A stretch of 64,000 nucleotides of DNA from the IMG/VR virus record IMGVR_UViG_3300030019_000003, positions 124,001-188,000 of that record. The stretch is one strand, 5' to 3'. The notes beneath the pieces were generated by a model, which saw only the letters and a list, made by a program, of their open reading frames with translations, did no database searches and had not been told where the DNA came from. This document shows, piece by piece, positions 43,635 to 52,257 of the stretch. Both the position numbers and the translations under genes were made by a program. Position 1 is the first letter of the stretch. Each line of letters opens with the position of its first letter. The DNA is from a virus.

Positions 43635-44315
43635 TTATCGTTCTAGTACATTTGCTTTAATATGCATCGCTTGAAAATAAGTTTCTAATGTTTTACCACT
43701 GGTAACACCTGAAGAATAATTTCTTAGATCAGCTTGTGAAGCCTCACCAGTATTGAATAACATACTAACTAAGGCATTACCTTCACCTTCATCACCACCA
43801 CGAGTTTTCATAAGCTCAACGATACTTTCATCGAACCCTTGACCTATTAGGATATATAGCTCTGGTCCTGTTAGTTTTGAAGATTTAGAATCTCCCGTTA
43901 CTTGTCCTGTTAAAGAATCTATTTTTTTATAATCTGTTGGTATTGATATCTTCTTCGTTAACAGCTGCGCTACTCTACGAATAGGTAGTAACAATACTAG
44001 TGACTCATGAGGTATAGTGTAACCTGGCAAGTCTTCAGTTTCACTTACTGATAATTTTTGAAAGAAACTATAGCCAAGTTCTTTAGCTATCTTAGTATTA
44101 TTCTCAACACTAATCTTACCTTCAGTATCAGTAGGGACTATAACTGATAAGGTAATCTTATCATTTTCTAGATCTTTCATAAAGACATCAAATTGCTCAT
44201 CTGACATTTTAGAAAATACCTGTTTCTCATAAAGCTCAGATGTAAACGTACTTCCAGTTATTTTTGTAATATACATTAACGCCATATCTTGTACTTTTTT
44301 ACGTGCTGCATTCAT
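43635..44315 (-). CDS. RNA polymerase beta clamp-like protein (tentative)
   Basis: 226 residues from ATG 44315 (AAAAGG upstream). The second half lines up by eye, almost without gaps, with the C-terminal clamp of bacterial beta. L-L-L-P-I-R-R-V fits YMLKLHHL. K-L-T-G-P-E-L-Y-I-L-I-G-Q-G fits RFGEMEVWALEAYG. S-I-V-E-L-M-K-T-R-G-G-D fits TLQEMLTIKSDD, and the end, T-L-E-T-Y-F-Q-A-M-H-I-K-A-N-V-L-E, fits the VLLKEIRSLGINIELE terminus. Since 21315 already carries a clamp region, this would belong to a second (virion) polymerase or be a free-standing paralogue. It could also be unrelated. Confidence 0.4.
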   Translation of the reverse strand: MNAARKKVQDMALMYITKITGSTFTSELYEKQVFSKMSDEQFDVFMKDLENDKITLSVIVPTDTEGKISVENNTKIAKELGYSFFQKLSVSETEDLPGYTIPHESLVLLLPIRRVAQLLTKKISIPTDYKKIDSLTGQVTGDSKSSKLTGPELYILIGQGFDESIVELMKTRGGDEGEGNALVSMLFNTGEASQADLRNYSSGVTSGKTLETYFQAMHIKANVLER

Positions 44316-44331
44316 ATCATAACCTTTTAGT

Positions 44332-44359
44332 TATGTAGTAGGGAATTCCCTACTACATA
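44332..44359 (-). other. Intercistronic hairpin overlapping a stop codon
   Basis: A perfect 28-base palindrome (TATGTAGTAGGGAA arms) includes the stop codon of the upstream minus-strand gene (44353) and ends about 17 bases before the start at 44315. There is no U-run, so it is more likely a partial terminator, processing or stability element than a full terminator. Confidence 0.55.
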
Positions 44360-45201
44360 CCATATTCAATATAAAGATTTCTATCACCTGGTTTGATTAA
44401 ACCGATGTTAAATGTTTTGTGTTGCACTGGAGAATATCCATAAACTTGATAAGGCGCTACATAAACATCTGATGTATCTGTAATAAAATCAGATACTTTT
44501 CCAAGTTTAATAAGTACACGTGGGCGAGTTTCACCACGCATTATGAATGTCTGATTGGAACCTGTTTGTTCAAAAAGATTGGTATCCCTATAGGCACTAT
44601 CAGGATCAGTACCTTGTAGTGTTACAAGTAACGTGGTTGTGATTGAATTCTCAATACCATCTGGTAATTCCATATGAGTCTGTGCTGTAACAAGGTTACC
44701 CTCATTAATGAACTTATCATTGTCATCGATATTGGTAATATTAAGAATAGTGCCAACCATATCAATAAGGTTATCTTTAACAATCATACTATCACTGTTT
44801 CTAAAGAATGAAATCTCAGATATAAATAGAAAATCTGAGAACTTTCTATCGTAAACAACCATACCGCCTGAACTCATAATAGGATTGATAACATCACCCA
44901 CACGAATAAATCTTTTCTTATTGGCATTGCGTTTCTCGTACACTTCGTCACAGATGAAAGTTTCGTAATCTACATTACCAAGTTTAACAGGCACAGGGGT
45001 GTTAACTGTTTTATAAACAAATCGTGATAGTTCAGCATCATCAATTGTCATAAATGGTCTACCTGCTTTTAAAGAAAATCTTAAAACTATTTTTGATACC
45101 TTACGCTCATACGTACCATCAGCATTTTTAACAGTGTTGTATACGGTAGCATACCTGTCTTCTAATTTGTCAGCATAATCATTTACTATTTTTACAGCCA
45201 T
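44353..45201 (-). CDS. Unknown protein, probable virion component
   Basis: 282 residues from ATG 45201 after AGGATAT. Beta-rich with no membrane segment; ends in Y-I-E-Y-G-M. No family recognised. It is part of the minus-strand run 43635-47280. Confidence 0.7.
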   Translation of the reverse strand: MAVKIVNDYADKLEDRYATVYNTVKNADGTYERKVSKIVLRFSLKAGRPFMTIDDAELSRFVYKTVNTPVPVKLGNVDYETFICDEVYEKRNANKKRFIRVGDVINPIMSSGGMVVYDRKFSDFLFISEISFFRNSDSMIVKDNLIDMVGTILNITNIDDNDKFINEGNLVTAQTHMELPDGIENSITTTLLVTLQGTDPDSAYRDTNLFEQTGSNQTFIMRGETRPRVLIKLGKVSDFITDTSDVYVAPYQVYGYSPVQHKTFNIGLIKPGDRNLYIEYGM

Positions 45202-45210
45202 TGTTATATC

Positions 45211-45657
45211 CTAAGCTAAAGTTTCATAAACTCTGTTATGTTTAAAGAATCCGCATACTCGTGAGTAAATACGTTCAAGCCAAGACATAACATCGCCATC
45301 ATTAAAAAACTCTAAAAAGATGGGTAATACAGAATTTCCAGATCTGCTTACGTATCTTAGAGAGATTAATCTAAAGTGTCTATTAATAATACAGCGCTGC
45401 ACATCACTTGATTTATCCTTAATTGCTATAATAGAAGGATCGGATGTAAAGGCCTTGATAGCCTCTGGCATAGCAGCAACTTTAAAGCATCTTACAATTA
45501 AATCATATACGTCAACATCATTAACATCTTTTGGAGCAAAATAACGCTCCACGCCTTCAGCAATAGGTTTTCGTCCGGAACCATTTACTAATTTTAATCC
45601 GGCTTTCTTAGCTTCTTCCCTAACATCAACCGGGACTGAGGGTTTATTACTTCTCAT
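45211..45657 (-). CDS. Unknown small protein
   Basis: 148 residues with AAAGGAAG upstream; the start overlaps the preceding stop by four bases (ATGA). Basic N-terminus, helical C-terminal half with aromatic residues. No motif recognised. Confidence 0.7.
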   Translation of the reverse strand: MRSNKPSVPVDVREEAKKAGLKLVNGSGRKPIAEGVERYFAPKDVNDVDVYDLIVRCFKVAAMPEAIKAFTSDPSIIAIKDKSSDVQRCIINRHFRLISLRYVSRSGNSVLPIFLEFFNDGDVMSWLERIYSRVCGFFKHNRVYETLA

Positions 45658-45851
45658 AACACTTCCTTTTCTTCTTTTATTTTTTCTTCAATACAGGATA
45701 TTATTGTTACATTATTTTTGGGATAGTCATTTTTAAATTCCATTACAGCATAATCTTTAGCTTCCTCTTCTGAAGAAGCTATCTTTACTATATGTTTATC
45801 CCCTAATGATTTTACATCACTTCTTAGCAACAGGTTGTACAAACTTAGCAT
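45654..45851 (-). CDS. Unknown very small protein
   Basis: 65 residues from ATG 45851 with AAGGAG upstream, starting inside the last 35 bases of the RecA-like gene and ending in an ATGA overlap with the next. Acidic/basic helical C-terminus (E-E-K-I-K-E-E-K-E). The overlaps at both ends support real coupled translation. Confidence 0.6.
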   Translation of the reverse strand: MLSLYNLLLRSDVKSLGDKHIVKIASSEEEAKDYAVMEFKNDYPKNNVTIISCIEEKIKEEKEVL

Positions 45852-47280
45852 ATTGCTCCTTCACCGTCTTGTCTTCATTAAGAAAATAAGGAAAGTATAA
45901 ACCTTTACGCATTTTCAGTAAATCAACGCTACTTAGGTATGGTACCGGATTATCATATTGATTAATAGTCCAATATTCACGTGTTTGCAATAGCATATTC
46001 CAATCATAACCTTGCGCTTTAAGATCGTCATAAAGTTCTTTAGGCGTACAGAGTAAACCGATACGTTCTATTTCAGATTTATAAATACTGATCTGAAACA
46101 ATTCAGATGTAATATTAAGAGCTCTTCGTAATAGCGCATTGTTATCAATCTTTTCACGTACCGTTGTTCTGCTTAACGTTACATCTGGTAAAAGATCTAA
46201 GCTGTAATACTTATCATTACCGCCAATACCATACCTACCATTTTCTTTAATGTTGTGAAACTCGGACAATGCTGGCATCACACCATCTGTTTGCGATACG
46301 ACTAAAGTAATAGTACAACCACTTACACCTGTTTTACTTCTTAGAACACTAAGTCTAACCGTATTAAGATCAGTATCATTATGGTCGGTAGGGCCATTAG
46401 GATACTCAGGACCTTTAGTACCTTGATTCTTAAGTACAGAAGCGGTATGAGCAAACCAACCGTTTGTTAATAAAAATGTAAACTTACTACTAACACCTTT
46501 TAAAGCATCCCCTGTCTTAAGAAACTGAAGTTGTCTTGTCGGTTGATTATAAGCAGCAGGACCTGTAGCCATGTCTACTTTAGTACCAATATGTGCCGTC
46601 ATTAGCAGACATGTGTTTGACGAGTCTGTTAGTCGTGGTAATGTTGACATCCATTTTGTTTTAAACTTGCTTTGCTGTAAAGCATAAGTATTTGTATCCG
46701 ATTTATCAATATCCTTTTCTAACATAATAGCGGTACTGGATGCTTCAAATTCAGTAATACTGTCAACTGCTGTAAAGCTTGGTATATAGGTTACCAACTC
46801 TTTTTTAGTATAAGGATCTGTAAAAGCTTGATACACCATTTTGCTATTTTTATCTTTAAGCTTTTCTTTAATATACTCTCCAAAAATATTAGCAAACTCA
46901 TCTGCGAACATATGACCTTTATCGGTTACTGTCCATGCTGCTTCGGCTCCTGTGATAATCTCAGGAGGTAGATTAGGAAATCTAGCAGCTAATGTTTCTA
47001 AACGACTTAAGGATGTATTGTTTTCAGTGTCATAGGTTAGCATAACTGTTTTCATTGCTTCAAAAATTCTATTTGCTGCCTGTAACATCATGTATTGTAT
47101 AATAGTGCTTTTAAAGCTATTACCAGGACCAACAACAGCTGTTACTTGTCCTAAGCCGCCATTGATAATTGTCTCGCCTCTCTTACCTATAATAAACGAC
47201 GCTGTAGGTATATCTAGCAAAGCGCCAATGTTAATTAAAATCTTTGGGGTTGTCTTTTCTTGTACGTTAAAACCTACCAT
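45817..47280 (-). CDS. RecA/UvsX-like recombinase-family ATPase
   Basis: 487 residues from ATG 47280 (AAGGATG upstream). Walker A is GPGNSFKST at 51-59, with phenylalanine in place of the usual glycine before the lysine. M-L-T-Y-D-T-E-N-N follows, as in the RecA strand ending in the catalytic glutamate region, and then Walker B-like T-A-V-D-S-I-T-E. L-L-M-T-A-H-I-G-T resembles the strand that ends in the gamma-phosphate sensor. The C-terminal ~150 residues are phage-specific. The expected role is strand exchange in recombination-dependent replication. The altered P-loop matches a similar loss in the helicase. Confidence 0.7.
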   Translation of the reverse strand: MVGFNVQEKTTPKILINIGALLDIPTASFIIGKRGETIINGGLGQVTAVVGPGNSFKSTIIQYMMLQAANRIFEAMKTVMLTYDTENNTSLSRLETLAARFPNLPPEIITGAEAAWTVTDKGHMFADEFANIFGEYIKEKLKDKNSKMVYQAFTDPYTKKELVTYIPSFTAVDSITEFEASSTAIMLEKDIDKSDTNTYALQQSKFKTKWMSTLPRLTDSSNTCLLMTAHIGTKVDMATGPAAYNQPTRQLQFLKTGDALKGVSSKFTFLLTNGWFAHTASVLKNQGTKGPEYPNGPTDHNDTDLNTVRLSVLRSKTGVSGCTITLVVSQTDGVMPALSEFHNIKENGRYGIGGNDKYYSLDLLPDVTLSRTTVREKIDNNALLRRALNITSELFQISIYKSEIERIGLLCTPKELYDDLKAQGYDWNMLLQTREYWTINQYDNPVPYLSSVDLLKMRKGLYFPYFLNEDKTVKEQYAKFVQPVAKK

Positions 47281-47318
47281 TTTTCATCCTTACTATATAT
47301 TCTATCTAAAAACGTGTT

Positions 47319-47342
47319 TATAAAATATTGCCAGTTAATTGA
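47319..47342 (+). promoter_or_regulatory. Second promoter-like motif, copy 1 (TATAAAATATTG...)
   Basis: A 24-base stretch beginning TATAAAATATTG and ending CAGTTAATTGA differs at one base from 50894-50917. Both lie about 30 bases before a plus-strand start and opposite a divergent minus-strand gene. It resembles a T4-type late promoter box or a sigma-70 -35/-10 pair. Confidence 0.45.
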
Positions 47343-47370
47343 CTAAATACCCTAATTAAGGAAGATACCC

Positions 47371-48300
47371 ATGAATAAAGAACTAGCTGTTGAACATGCT
47401 GAAATCATCGAAAGTCTTAATGACATTAAAAAACACGGTGAATTCATGTCAACAATCGCACATGAAGATTTAGCTTCTGTTTTGGTTAGTATTAAACAGT
47501 ACTTTACTAAATTCATTCCAAATGTTGCTAAAGCATTTGCGGAAAATGCTGATAGATTAACAAAGTTTGATAAAGATCATTACAATAGTTTTATCAGACA
47601 GATCTATGAAATTGAAACAGATATTAAGAAAATTGCAGAGGTTCCTTATAGCTCTGTAATGGATGTTAAAGTACCTGTCATGCTAGGTATGAAACAAAAC
47701 CTACTCACCACAGCTAGCGAGCTTAAGAAAGCATCAACAGTTATCAATGATAATCTAAGAGTACTCCTAGAATATACTGACATCTTTATTTCACTTGTAT
47801 TGTCAAATGAAGATTTTAGAACAGCTTCTCGTGTTAACTATGCTATGTTGTATCAACGTTATCGCGAAGATCATAAGGGTAACCCTTTAACAGCTGATAA
47901 GATCTATGGTATTACCTATGAGCTAGAGGCTATTGTAGATAAACTTATTGACCCTAAGAATCATAGCGATCAAAGATTTATTAAGGAACTTGTTCCTAAT
48001 ATTAATAGTCTTTACTTCGTACAAGCAGATATACTAGAAGCTGCTAAAGGTACAACATTTGCAGATACTGAAAATATTCAAACTGAAGTAACAAAATTAT
48101 CAGAACGCGCTGATGTACTTTATGATGTTATCACAACGGATACAGAGTTTAAAATTAATAAAGCCTTGATCAATGAGTTAGCAGGTGTACTAGAAGATAG
48201 CGGTAGAGCTATTACTTCTGCAGTGACCCTATGGCACATTATGAATCAAACGGCAACCACATTAAAATTTACTGTTGACACTATCAAACGTTTTAAATAG
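47371..48300 (+). CDS. Unknown helical protein
   Basis: 309 residues after AAGGAAG. Almost entirely helical with charged heptad-like stretches; no membrane segment, no catalytic motif. Single-gene unit with its own promoter-like repeat and terminator. Could be structural or scaffold-like; not recognised. Confidence 0.7.
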   Translation: MNKELAVEHAEIIESLNDIKKHGEFMSTIAHEDLASVLVSIKQYFTKFIPNVAKAFAENADRLTKFDKDHYNSFIRQIYEIETDIKKIAEVPYSSVMDVKVPVMLGMKQNLLTTASELKKASTVINDNLRVLLEYTDIFISLVLSNEDFRTASRVNYAMLYQRYREDHKGNPLTADKIYGITYELEAIVDKLIDPKNHSDQRFIKELVPNINSLYFVQADILEAAKGTTFADTENIQTEVTKLSERADVLYDVITTDTEFKINKALINELAGVLEDSGRAITSAVTLWHIMNQTATTLKFTVDTIKRFK

Positions 48301-48330
48301 TATAACACAGGGATATCCCTGTGTTATACT
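48299..48330. terminator. Bidirectional terminator, perfect palindrome
   Basis: A 32-base palindrome (16-bp arms starting AGTATAACACAGGGAT) begins in the stop codon of the plus-strand gene and touches the end of the RNase H gene; TTTTTT follows on the plus side. Confidence 0.85.
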
Positions 48331-49819
48331 AAGATTTTTTACCTTTAGGTTTAGCACCTTGTAATAGAACGTTGTTATTATAGAAATTACACCATATAGA
48401 AATATCACCTGTTGTTCTACAGTCTATAAGGATATAATAGTTCAATAGGTTATCACCTACTTTTTTAATTACCAACATAACCTTTGGTTCAAGATCTTCT
48501 ATTTGTTTAAAATGGTCTCGAGTGATACAATCTTTACCTAAGAACACAGGGAACTTAATAATATTACCATCAAGATCAACATCCATAAGCATGAATGATT
48601 CTTTGTTAGTAATGTTTATAACGTTCTTACCTTTTTCATTTACGGTAAAGATTTTATCCGTTATATCAATATACTCTCTAAGAGGTTTTTCTTTATTTAG
48701 TTTAGAGTATTCGTCAACAATGTCATAGAGCAACACTGTTCTCTCTACAGCACTGTTAGCTAAACCTGGAGGGCGTATTGCTTTAACAACTGTTTCTTCA
48801 TCTCTGAACTTTAAAGCTGTAAAGTAATTATCAAAGTTATACATCTTCTCTTTAAAGAGTTCATGTAAGGTTCTGACATTTCTACTGTATAAAACATCAA
48901 GATCAATCGTTGAAATTAAAGCAGTTGGTCTTAACTTTTGAGTATACCATGAAATAACATCCTCTATTAAAGGTTGTTTGGTTTTTAAAGAAACCAATCC
49001 AAAGATAGCCTCATGTGATGCCCTACCTGGTTCAATATCCTTCTTATACTCCATAACACTATAGATAGCTCTTTCATCTTTTAAAGTAGTTATACCCATA
49101 AAGTATAAGTTACTAAATCTTAAGAAAGGATGCCTGTCTTCTGTACCTGGTGCGTAATACTTTTTAGCAGGACTAATTTTAAAATCAACCTCAGTTATAT
49201 TTTTATAACTGTACATTCTAGCCATAACGGCCATCCTGTCCGCATTGTTATTACCTAAAGATATAGAATGACCTTTAACCTTAACAAGATCTAGTTCTAT
49301 ATCTCTTACTTTGACTTCTCTCACAACTGTCCGCATCAATTCAACATAATCTAAATTCTTTTTAATACGATCTCTCCACGCAACTGCATCATAATTCTTA
49401 ACTGCATTATAAACAGCTATAGCGTACTCGCTGTCTAACTTTATGGTTATTTTTTTAATATCAAGATCTGTTATTTTTAATAACTCCATAAGTGTCAATG
49501 TTACAGCTTGGAGCTCTCCAGTATTATTAGTACCTGTCCCTTCAAAAGAATAACAGGCGTTAATATAGTGTGTTGGTGTAACATCTTGATATGGTTCTCG
49601 TTCTAGTTCATCTTTAAAAACATATCCTATATTTGTAACAGCATAATTAGTAGGTCTATTAGCTGTTTTCTTACCTAAAGATGACAATGGATAAACATAT
49701 CCATGAACACCAGAGCCCCAAAAACCAGGATTGGACGGACCACAACTTCCATCAGTGTAAGCCACGACGGCATATTCCTCAGCACTACTTATGGTTTCAG
49801 TATTTTTAATTTTACTCAT
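48329..49819 (-). CDS. RNase HI-domain protein with C-terminal extension
   Basis: About 496 residues from ATG 49819 (AGAGGAT upstream; ATG 49825 is an alternative). Residues 15-215 are an RNase HI domain with T-D-G-S (D23), T-G-E-L-Q-A-V (E102), K-L-D-S-E (D129) and K-G-H-S...N-N-N-A-D-R-M (final Asp), the catalytic set that cuts RNA in RNA-DNA hybrids, used in primer removal. The remaining ~280 residues match nothing I know. The frame is open upstream of the ATG into the end of the homing endonuclease, and a degenerate copy of this N-terminus lies at 50726-50854, so the 5' end was rebuilt after endonuclease insertion. Confidence 0.8.
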   Translation of the reverse strand: MSKIKNTETISSAEEYAVVAYTDGSCGPSNPGFWGSGVHGYVYPLSSLGKKTANRPTNYAVTNIGYVFKDELEREPYQDVTPTHYINACYSFEGTGTNNTGELQAVTLTLMELLKITDLDIKKITIKLDSEYAIAVYNAVKNYDAVAWRDRIKKNLDYVELMRTVVREVKVRDIELDLVKVKGHSISLGNNNADRMAVMARMYSYKNITEVDFKISPAKKYYAPGTEDRHPFLRFSNLYFMGITTLKDERAIYSVMEYKKDIEPGRASHEAIFGLVSLKTKQPLIEDVISWYTQKLRPTALISTIDLDVLYSRNVRTLHELFKEKMYNFDNYFTALKFRDEETVVKAIRPPGLANSAVERTVLLYDIVDEYSKLNKEKPLREYIDITDKIFTVNEKGKNVINITNKESFMLMDVDLDGNIIKFPVFLGKDCITRDHFKQIEDLEPKVMLVIKKVGDNLLNYYILIDCRTTGDISIWCNFYNNNVLLQGAKPKGKKS

Positions 49820-49899
49820 CAACATATCCTCTATTTGATTAAATTCTTTATACGAAATTCTTAACAGCTTGTAGCCATTATCTAAAGCTATTTTATTTT

Positions 49900-50712
49900 T
49901 TATAGCATCTCTTTTTTGTATGTTTTTTTAAGTTCTTCAATACCACCCCAACTGTTGTGCTTAAAATGTTGCCGTCCGTCATATTCAATAAGCAAGTTAT
50001 AATCTGGTAAATAAAAATCGTAACTATACCTGAATGGAACTATCTTGTATTGTCTAACAAATCTTATATTTTTAAAAGATAGCAATATATCTAGCTTATC
50101 CTCTCCTTTAGAATTTGTTTTACACCACGGGCAGCCAGCGCCCTGTAAATGCGAACTTGCATTTTGCTCAAAATCACCATGTTCTAAACATGTTATAATG
50201 ATCTTATTGCAATCTCCGGTATAGATTATGTTATCGTAATAATATCTTTCACCGTGTACATTTTTAGCGTCTGCTATAAATTGATCTTTAGTTTTTAATT
50301 TTAACTTACTTACATATTCCTCGCCACATTTTCTACACCCGTGACCGCTCATATGTAACTTCGGGCTTTGCATAAAATAACCGTGCTTGAAACATCTTAT
50401 TTTAACAGGGGTTACTCTATTTATAAAGTCTATTTCGGCATATCCGTATCTATCGCCGTGGGTTATTTTAGCTCTTTCTAGAAAAGATTCTTTCGTGACC
50501 TCTGTTTTCCCACCACACGTAAAACAACCTCTTCCTTGTATATGCGCGTACGCCTTTTGCTCAAAAGCGCCGTGCATGGGACATATGATTATAACTTTAT
50601 CATGTGCCCTAGTGTATATTGTTTTACTGTAGTCATATTTATTATTATGTATAAAATTAGCTCTTTTTATAAATAACTTTGTTCTATCCAAGTGAATTCC
50701 TTTCGCGTACAC
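49900..50712 (-). CDS. Homing endonuclease with zinc-finger repeats (EDxHD/Vsr-like), probably frameshifted
   Basis: About 270 residues; the likely start is TTG 50691 after AAAGGA. It has three repeats of H-G-x-F-x-Q...G-x-G-C-x-x-C, zinc-binding DNA-recognition modules, then a nuclease end F-Y-L-P-D-Y-N-L-L-I-E-Y-D-G-R-Q-H. The frame stops at Y-K-K-E-M-L. One base over, from the A6 run at 49912-49917, the expected family ending continues: K-R-D-A-I-K-N...N-G-Y-K-L-L-R-I-S-Y-K-E-F. That frame then runs without a stop into RNase H. Either a frameshift mutation, slippage on the A-run, or a sequencing error. It is inserted in the RNase H gene. Confidence 0.75.
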   Translation of the reverse strand: MYAKGIHLDRTKLFIKRANFIHNNKYDYSKTIYTRAHDKVIIICPMHGAFEQKAYAHIQGRGCFTCGGKTEVTKESFLERAKITHGDRYGYAEIDFINRVTPVKIRCFKHGYFMQSPKLHMSGHGCRKCGEEYVSKLKLKTKDQFIADAKNVHGERYYYDNIIYTGDCNKIIITCLEHGDFEQNASSHLQGAGCPWCKTNSKGEDKLDILLSFKNIRFVRQYKIVPFRYSYDFYLPDYNLLIEYDGRQHFKHNSWGGIEELKKTYKKEML

Positions 50713-50725
50713 AGCTGTGTGTATG

Positions 50726-50854
50726 TTAAGTATTATCAGTGTGCGACATTAAGAAATAATAAGATTTAAATTTGGGATTTGCTGAACCATCACTGTAGCA
50801 GATTACAGCGTATTCTTCTGGAGCAGTTTCTTCCACTATTTTCTTAGAAGCCAT
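50726..50854 (-). pseudogene. Orphaned 5' fragment of the RNase H gene
   Basis: A 42-codon frame from ATG 50854 (AAGGAT upstream). Its residues A-S-K-K-I-V-E-E-T-A-P-E-E-Y-A-V-I-C-Y-S-D-G-S-A-N-P parallel the intact RNase H start S-K-I-K-N-T-E-T-I-S-S-A-E-E-Y-A-V-V-A-Y-T-D-G-S. After N-P the similarity ends, and a stop follows at 50726. This is the original N-terminus left upstream when the endonuclease segment arrived. Confidence 0.75.
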
Positions 50855-50893
50855 GATTTTATCCTTAAATCTATTTCTATTAAATACCCCTAA

Positions 50894-50917
50894 TATAAAA
50901 TATTGACAGTTAATTGA
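50894..50917 (+). promoter_or_regulatory. Second promoter-like motif, copy 2 (TATAAAATATTG...)
   Basis: It differs at one base from 47319-47342 and lies 21 bases before the start at 50939. It contains TTGACA. TAAATACCC occurs just upstream (50881) and also at 29236 and 47344. Confidence 0.45.
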
Positions 50918-50938
50918 ATATCACAGTAAAGGCTGGCT

Positions 50939-51448
50939 ATGAATGAAGAAATTGATACACTTGCAGTGCAGGAAGAAAACCCAGTTCCCGAGCCTACTGG
51001 CGAAACTGGAAATTTAAATAATAAAGATAGTGGATTTTTAACCACTAAAGACCAACAAATGTTGGATAAATCAATCGACTTAAGATTCAAAATAGTGGAT
51101 AACTTTTTTAAGGATGGTGACCCTACAGATAACCGAGATATCAGAGTTATAAATGAACTATTGACAGGTGTTGATGCGAGTATCCATAAGAGAGCTGAAT
51201 CACGATTAAAGTACACTTCTGTTAATAATACAGGTAAGCTTGTTGACATCGCTATAGCTACATTAAAAGCTAAGCGTAGTGGTAAAGTAGATGATCTTAT
51301 GCTACTTACAGGTACTGGAACTATTCCTAACATAACAGATGACATTATTGATGTTGAAATTGTTCACGGTGAACTAGAGCTTAATCCTGATCCATTAGAT
51401 ATTGAGGACTTTGTTAATAACGCACAATTACCTAAGGATCTACTATGA
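50939..51448 (+). CDS. Unknown acidic protein
   Basis: 169 residues; the leader holds AGTAAAGG. Flexible acidic/proline-rich N-terminus (E-E-N-P-V-P-E-P-T-G-E-T-G), helical middle and acidic C-terminus. It overlaps the next gene by four bases. The layout is compatible with a terminase small subunit or regulator; no evidence beyond composition. Confidence 0.65.
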   Translation: MNEEIDTLAVQEENPVPEPTGETGNLNNKDSGFLTTKDQQMLDKSIDLRFKIVDNFFKDGDPTDNRDIRVINELLTGVDASIHKRAESRLKYTSVNNTGKLVDIAIATLKAKRSGKVDDLMLLTGTGTIPNITDDIIDVEIVHGELELNPDPLDIEDFVNNAQLPKDLL

Positions 51449-52257
51449 CCATTAATGGACAGCGTACTATGTACGGTATACATGTTGAGTTAAGCAGGCT
51501 TTTAGGGAAAGAATACACGCCATTAGCAAATACAACTCTAAATGAAAAATTTGATATTATTCCTAATATTGAGTTAGCAGACTCGTTATATCCAACATTA
51601 GGTTATTATGCCATAGGTGTCGGCGGTGATCCTATTATTGTAGGCAACCCTGGGTATACTTATTCTAAACATTCTCCCGTAGATGCAGCTTTGTTTAAGC
51701 ATGTCCCATTTTTAATGCGAACACTTACCAATGATCTTAGTAATGATGAGCGCAGTGCCTACAGATTAAGAGTTATAGAAACTATTAACAATGTAGATTA
51801 TGCTTGTTATTATTTAAAAGCTATACCCTTAATAGAACTAAGGGATTATTTCTATAAAATAGTAACCGTTAATGATGAGACAGTACTTCGTGTTTTTACA
51901 ACAGATACAGATAAATTATTAAACCCTGTCCCTCAAACACGATCAGTAGATACAACAGACATTACAACTTCTAACTATGTTACTAACATAGCTAAACTAA
52001 AATTTGCTTTAACATTAACAGAGATGGAAGATTTAAAAACAGTTTTTAGTTTAAGAGGTATAAGTGAATTAAAAATCACTGAGATAGGATTAGTTATGGG
52101 TATAGATCAAACACAAGCAGACGGACTACCTGAGCTAGCAGTAGCGCAAATATCTCACCATGTAGAAGTATCATTAGATCTTGCAGTACAACTGGCTAAT
52201 GCTGAGAGTATTGTACGTGCTATTGAAATAGGTGGCAGTGAGCCGCTCTTACTATGA
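51445..52257 (+). CDS. Unknown protein
   Basis: 270 residues, translationally coupled on both sides by ATGA overlaps (51445 and 52254). Mixed alpha/beta, no motif recognised. Tight coupling to a RuvC-like resolvase suggests shared timing. Confidence 0.7.
   Translation: MTINGQRTMYGIHVELSRLLGKEYTPLANTTLNEKFDIIPNIELADSLYPTLGYYAIGVGGDPIIVGNPGYTYSKHSPVDAALFKHVPFLMRTLTNDLSNDERSAYRLRVIETINNVDYACYYLKAIPLIELRDYFYKIVTVNDETVLRVFTTDTDKLLNPVPQTRSVDTTDITTSNYVTNIAKLKFALTLTEMEDLKTVFSLRGISELKITEIGLVMGIDQTQADGLPELAVAQISHHVEVSLDLAVQLANAESIVRAIEIGGSEPLLL

Noticed and set aside
44332-44359. Palindrome as a full terminator
   Set aside because: It lacks a U-run and sits between two closely spaced same-strand genes, so complete termination is unlikely.
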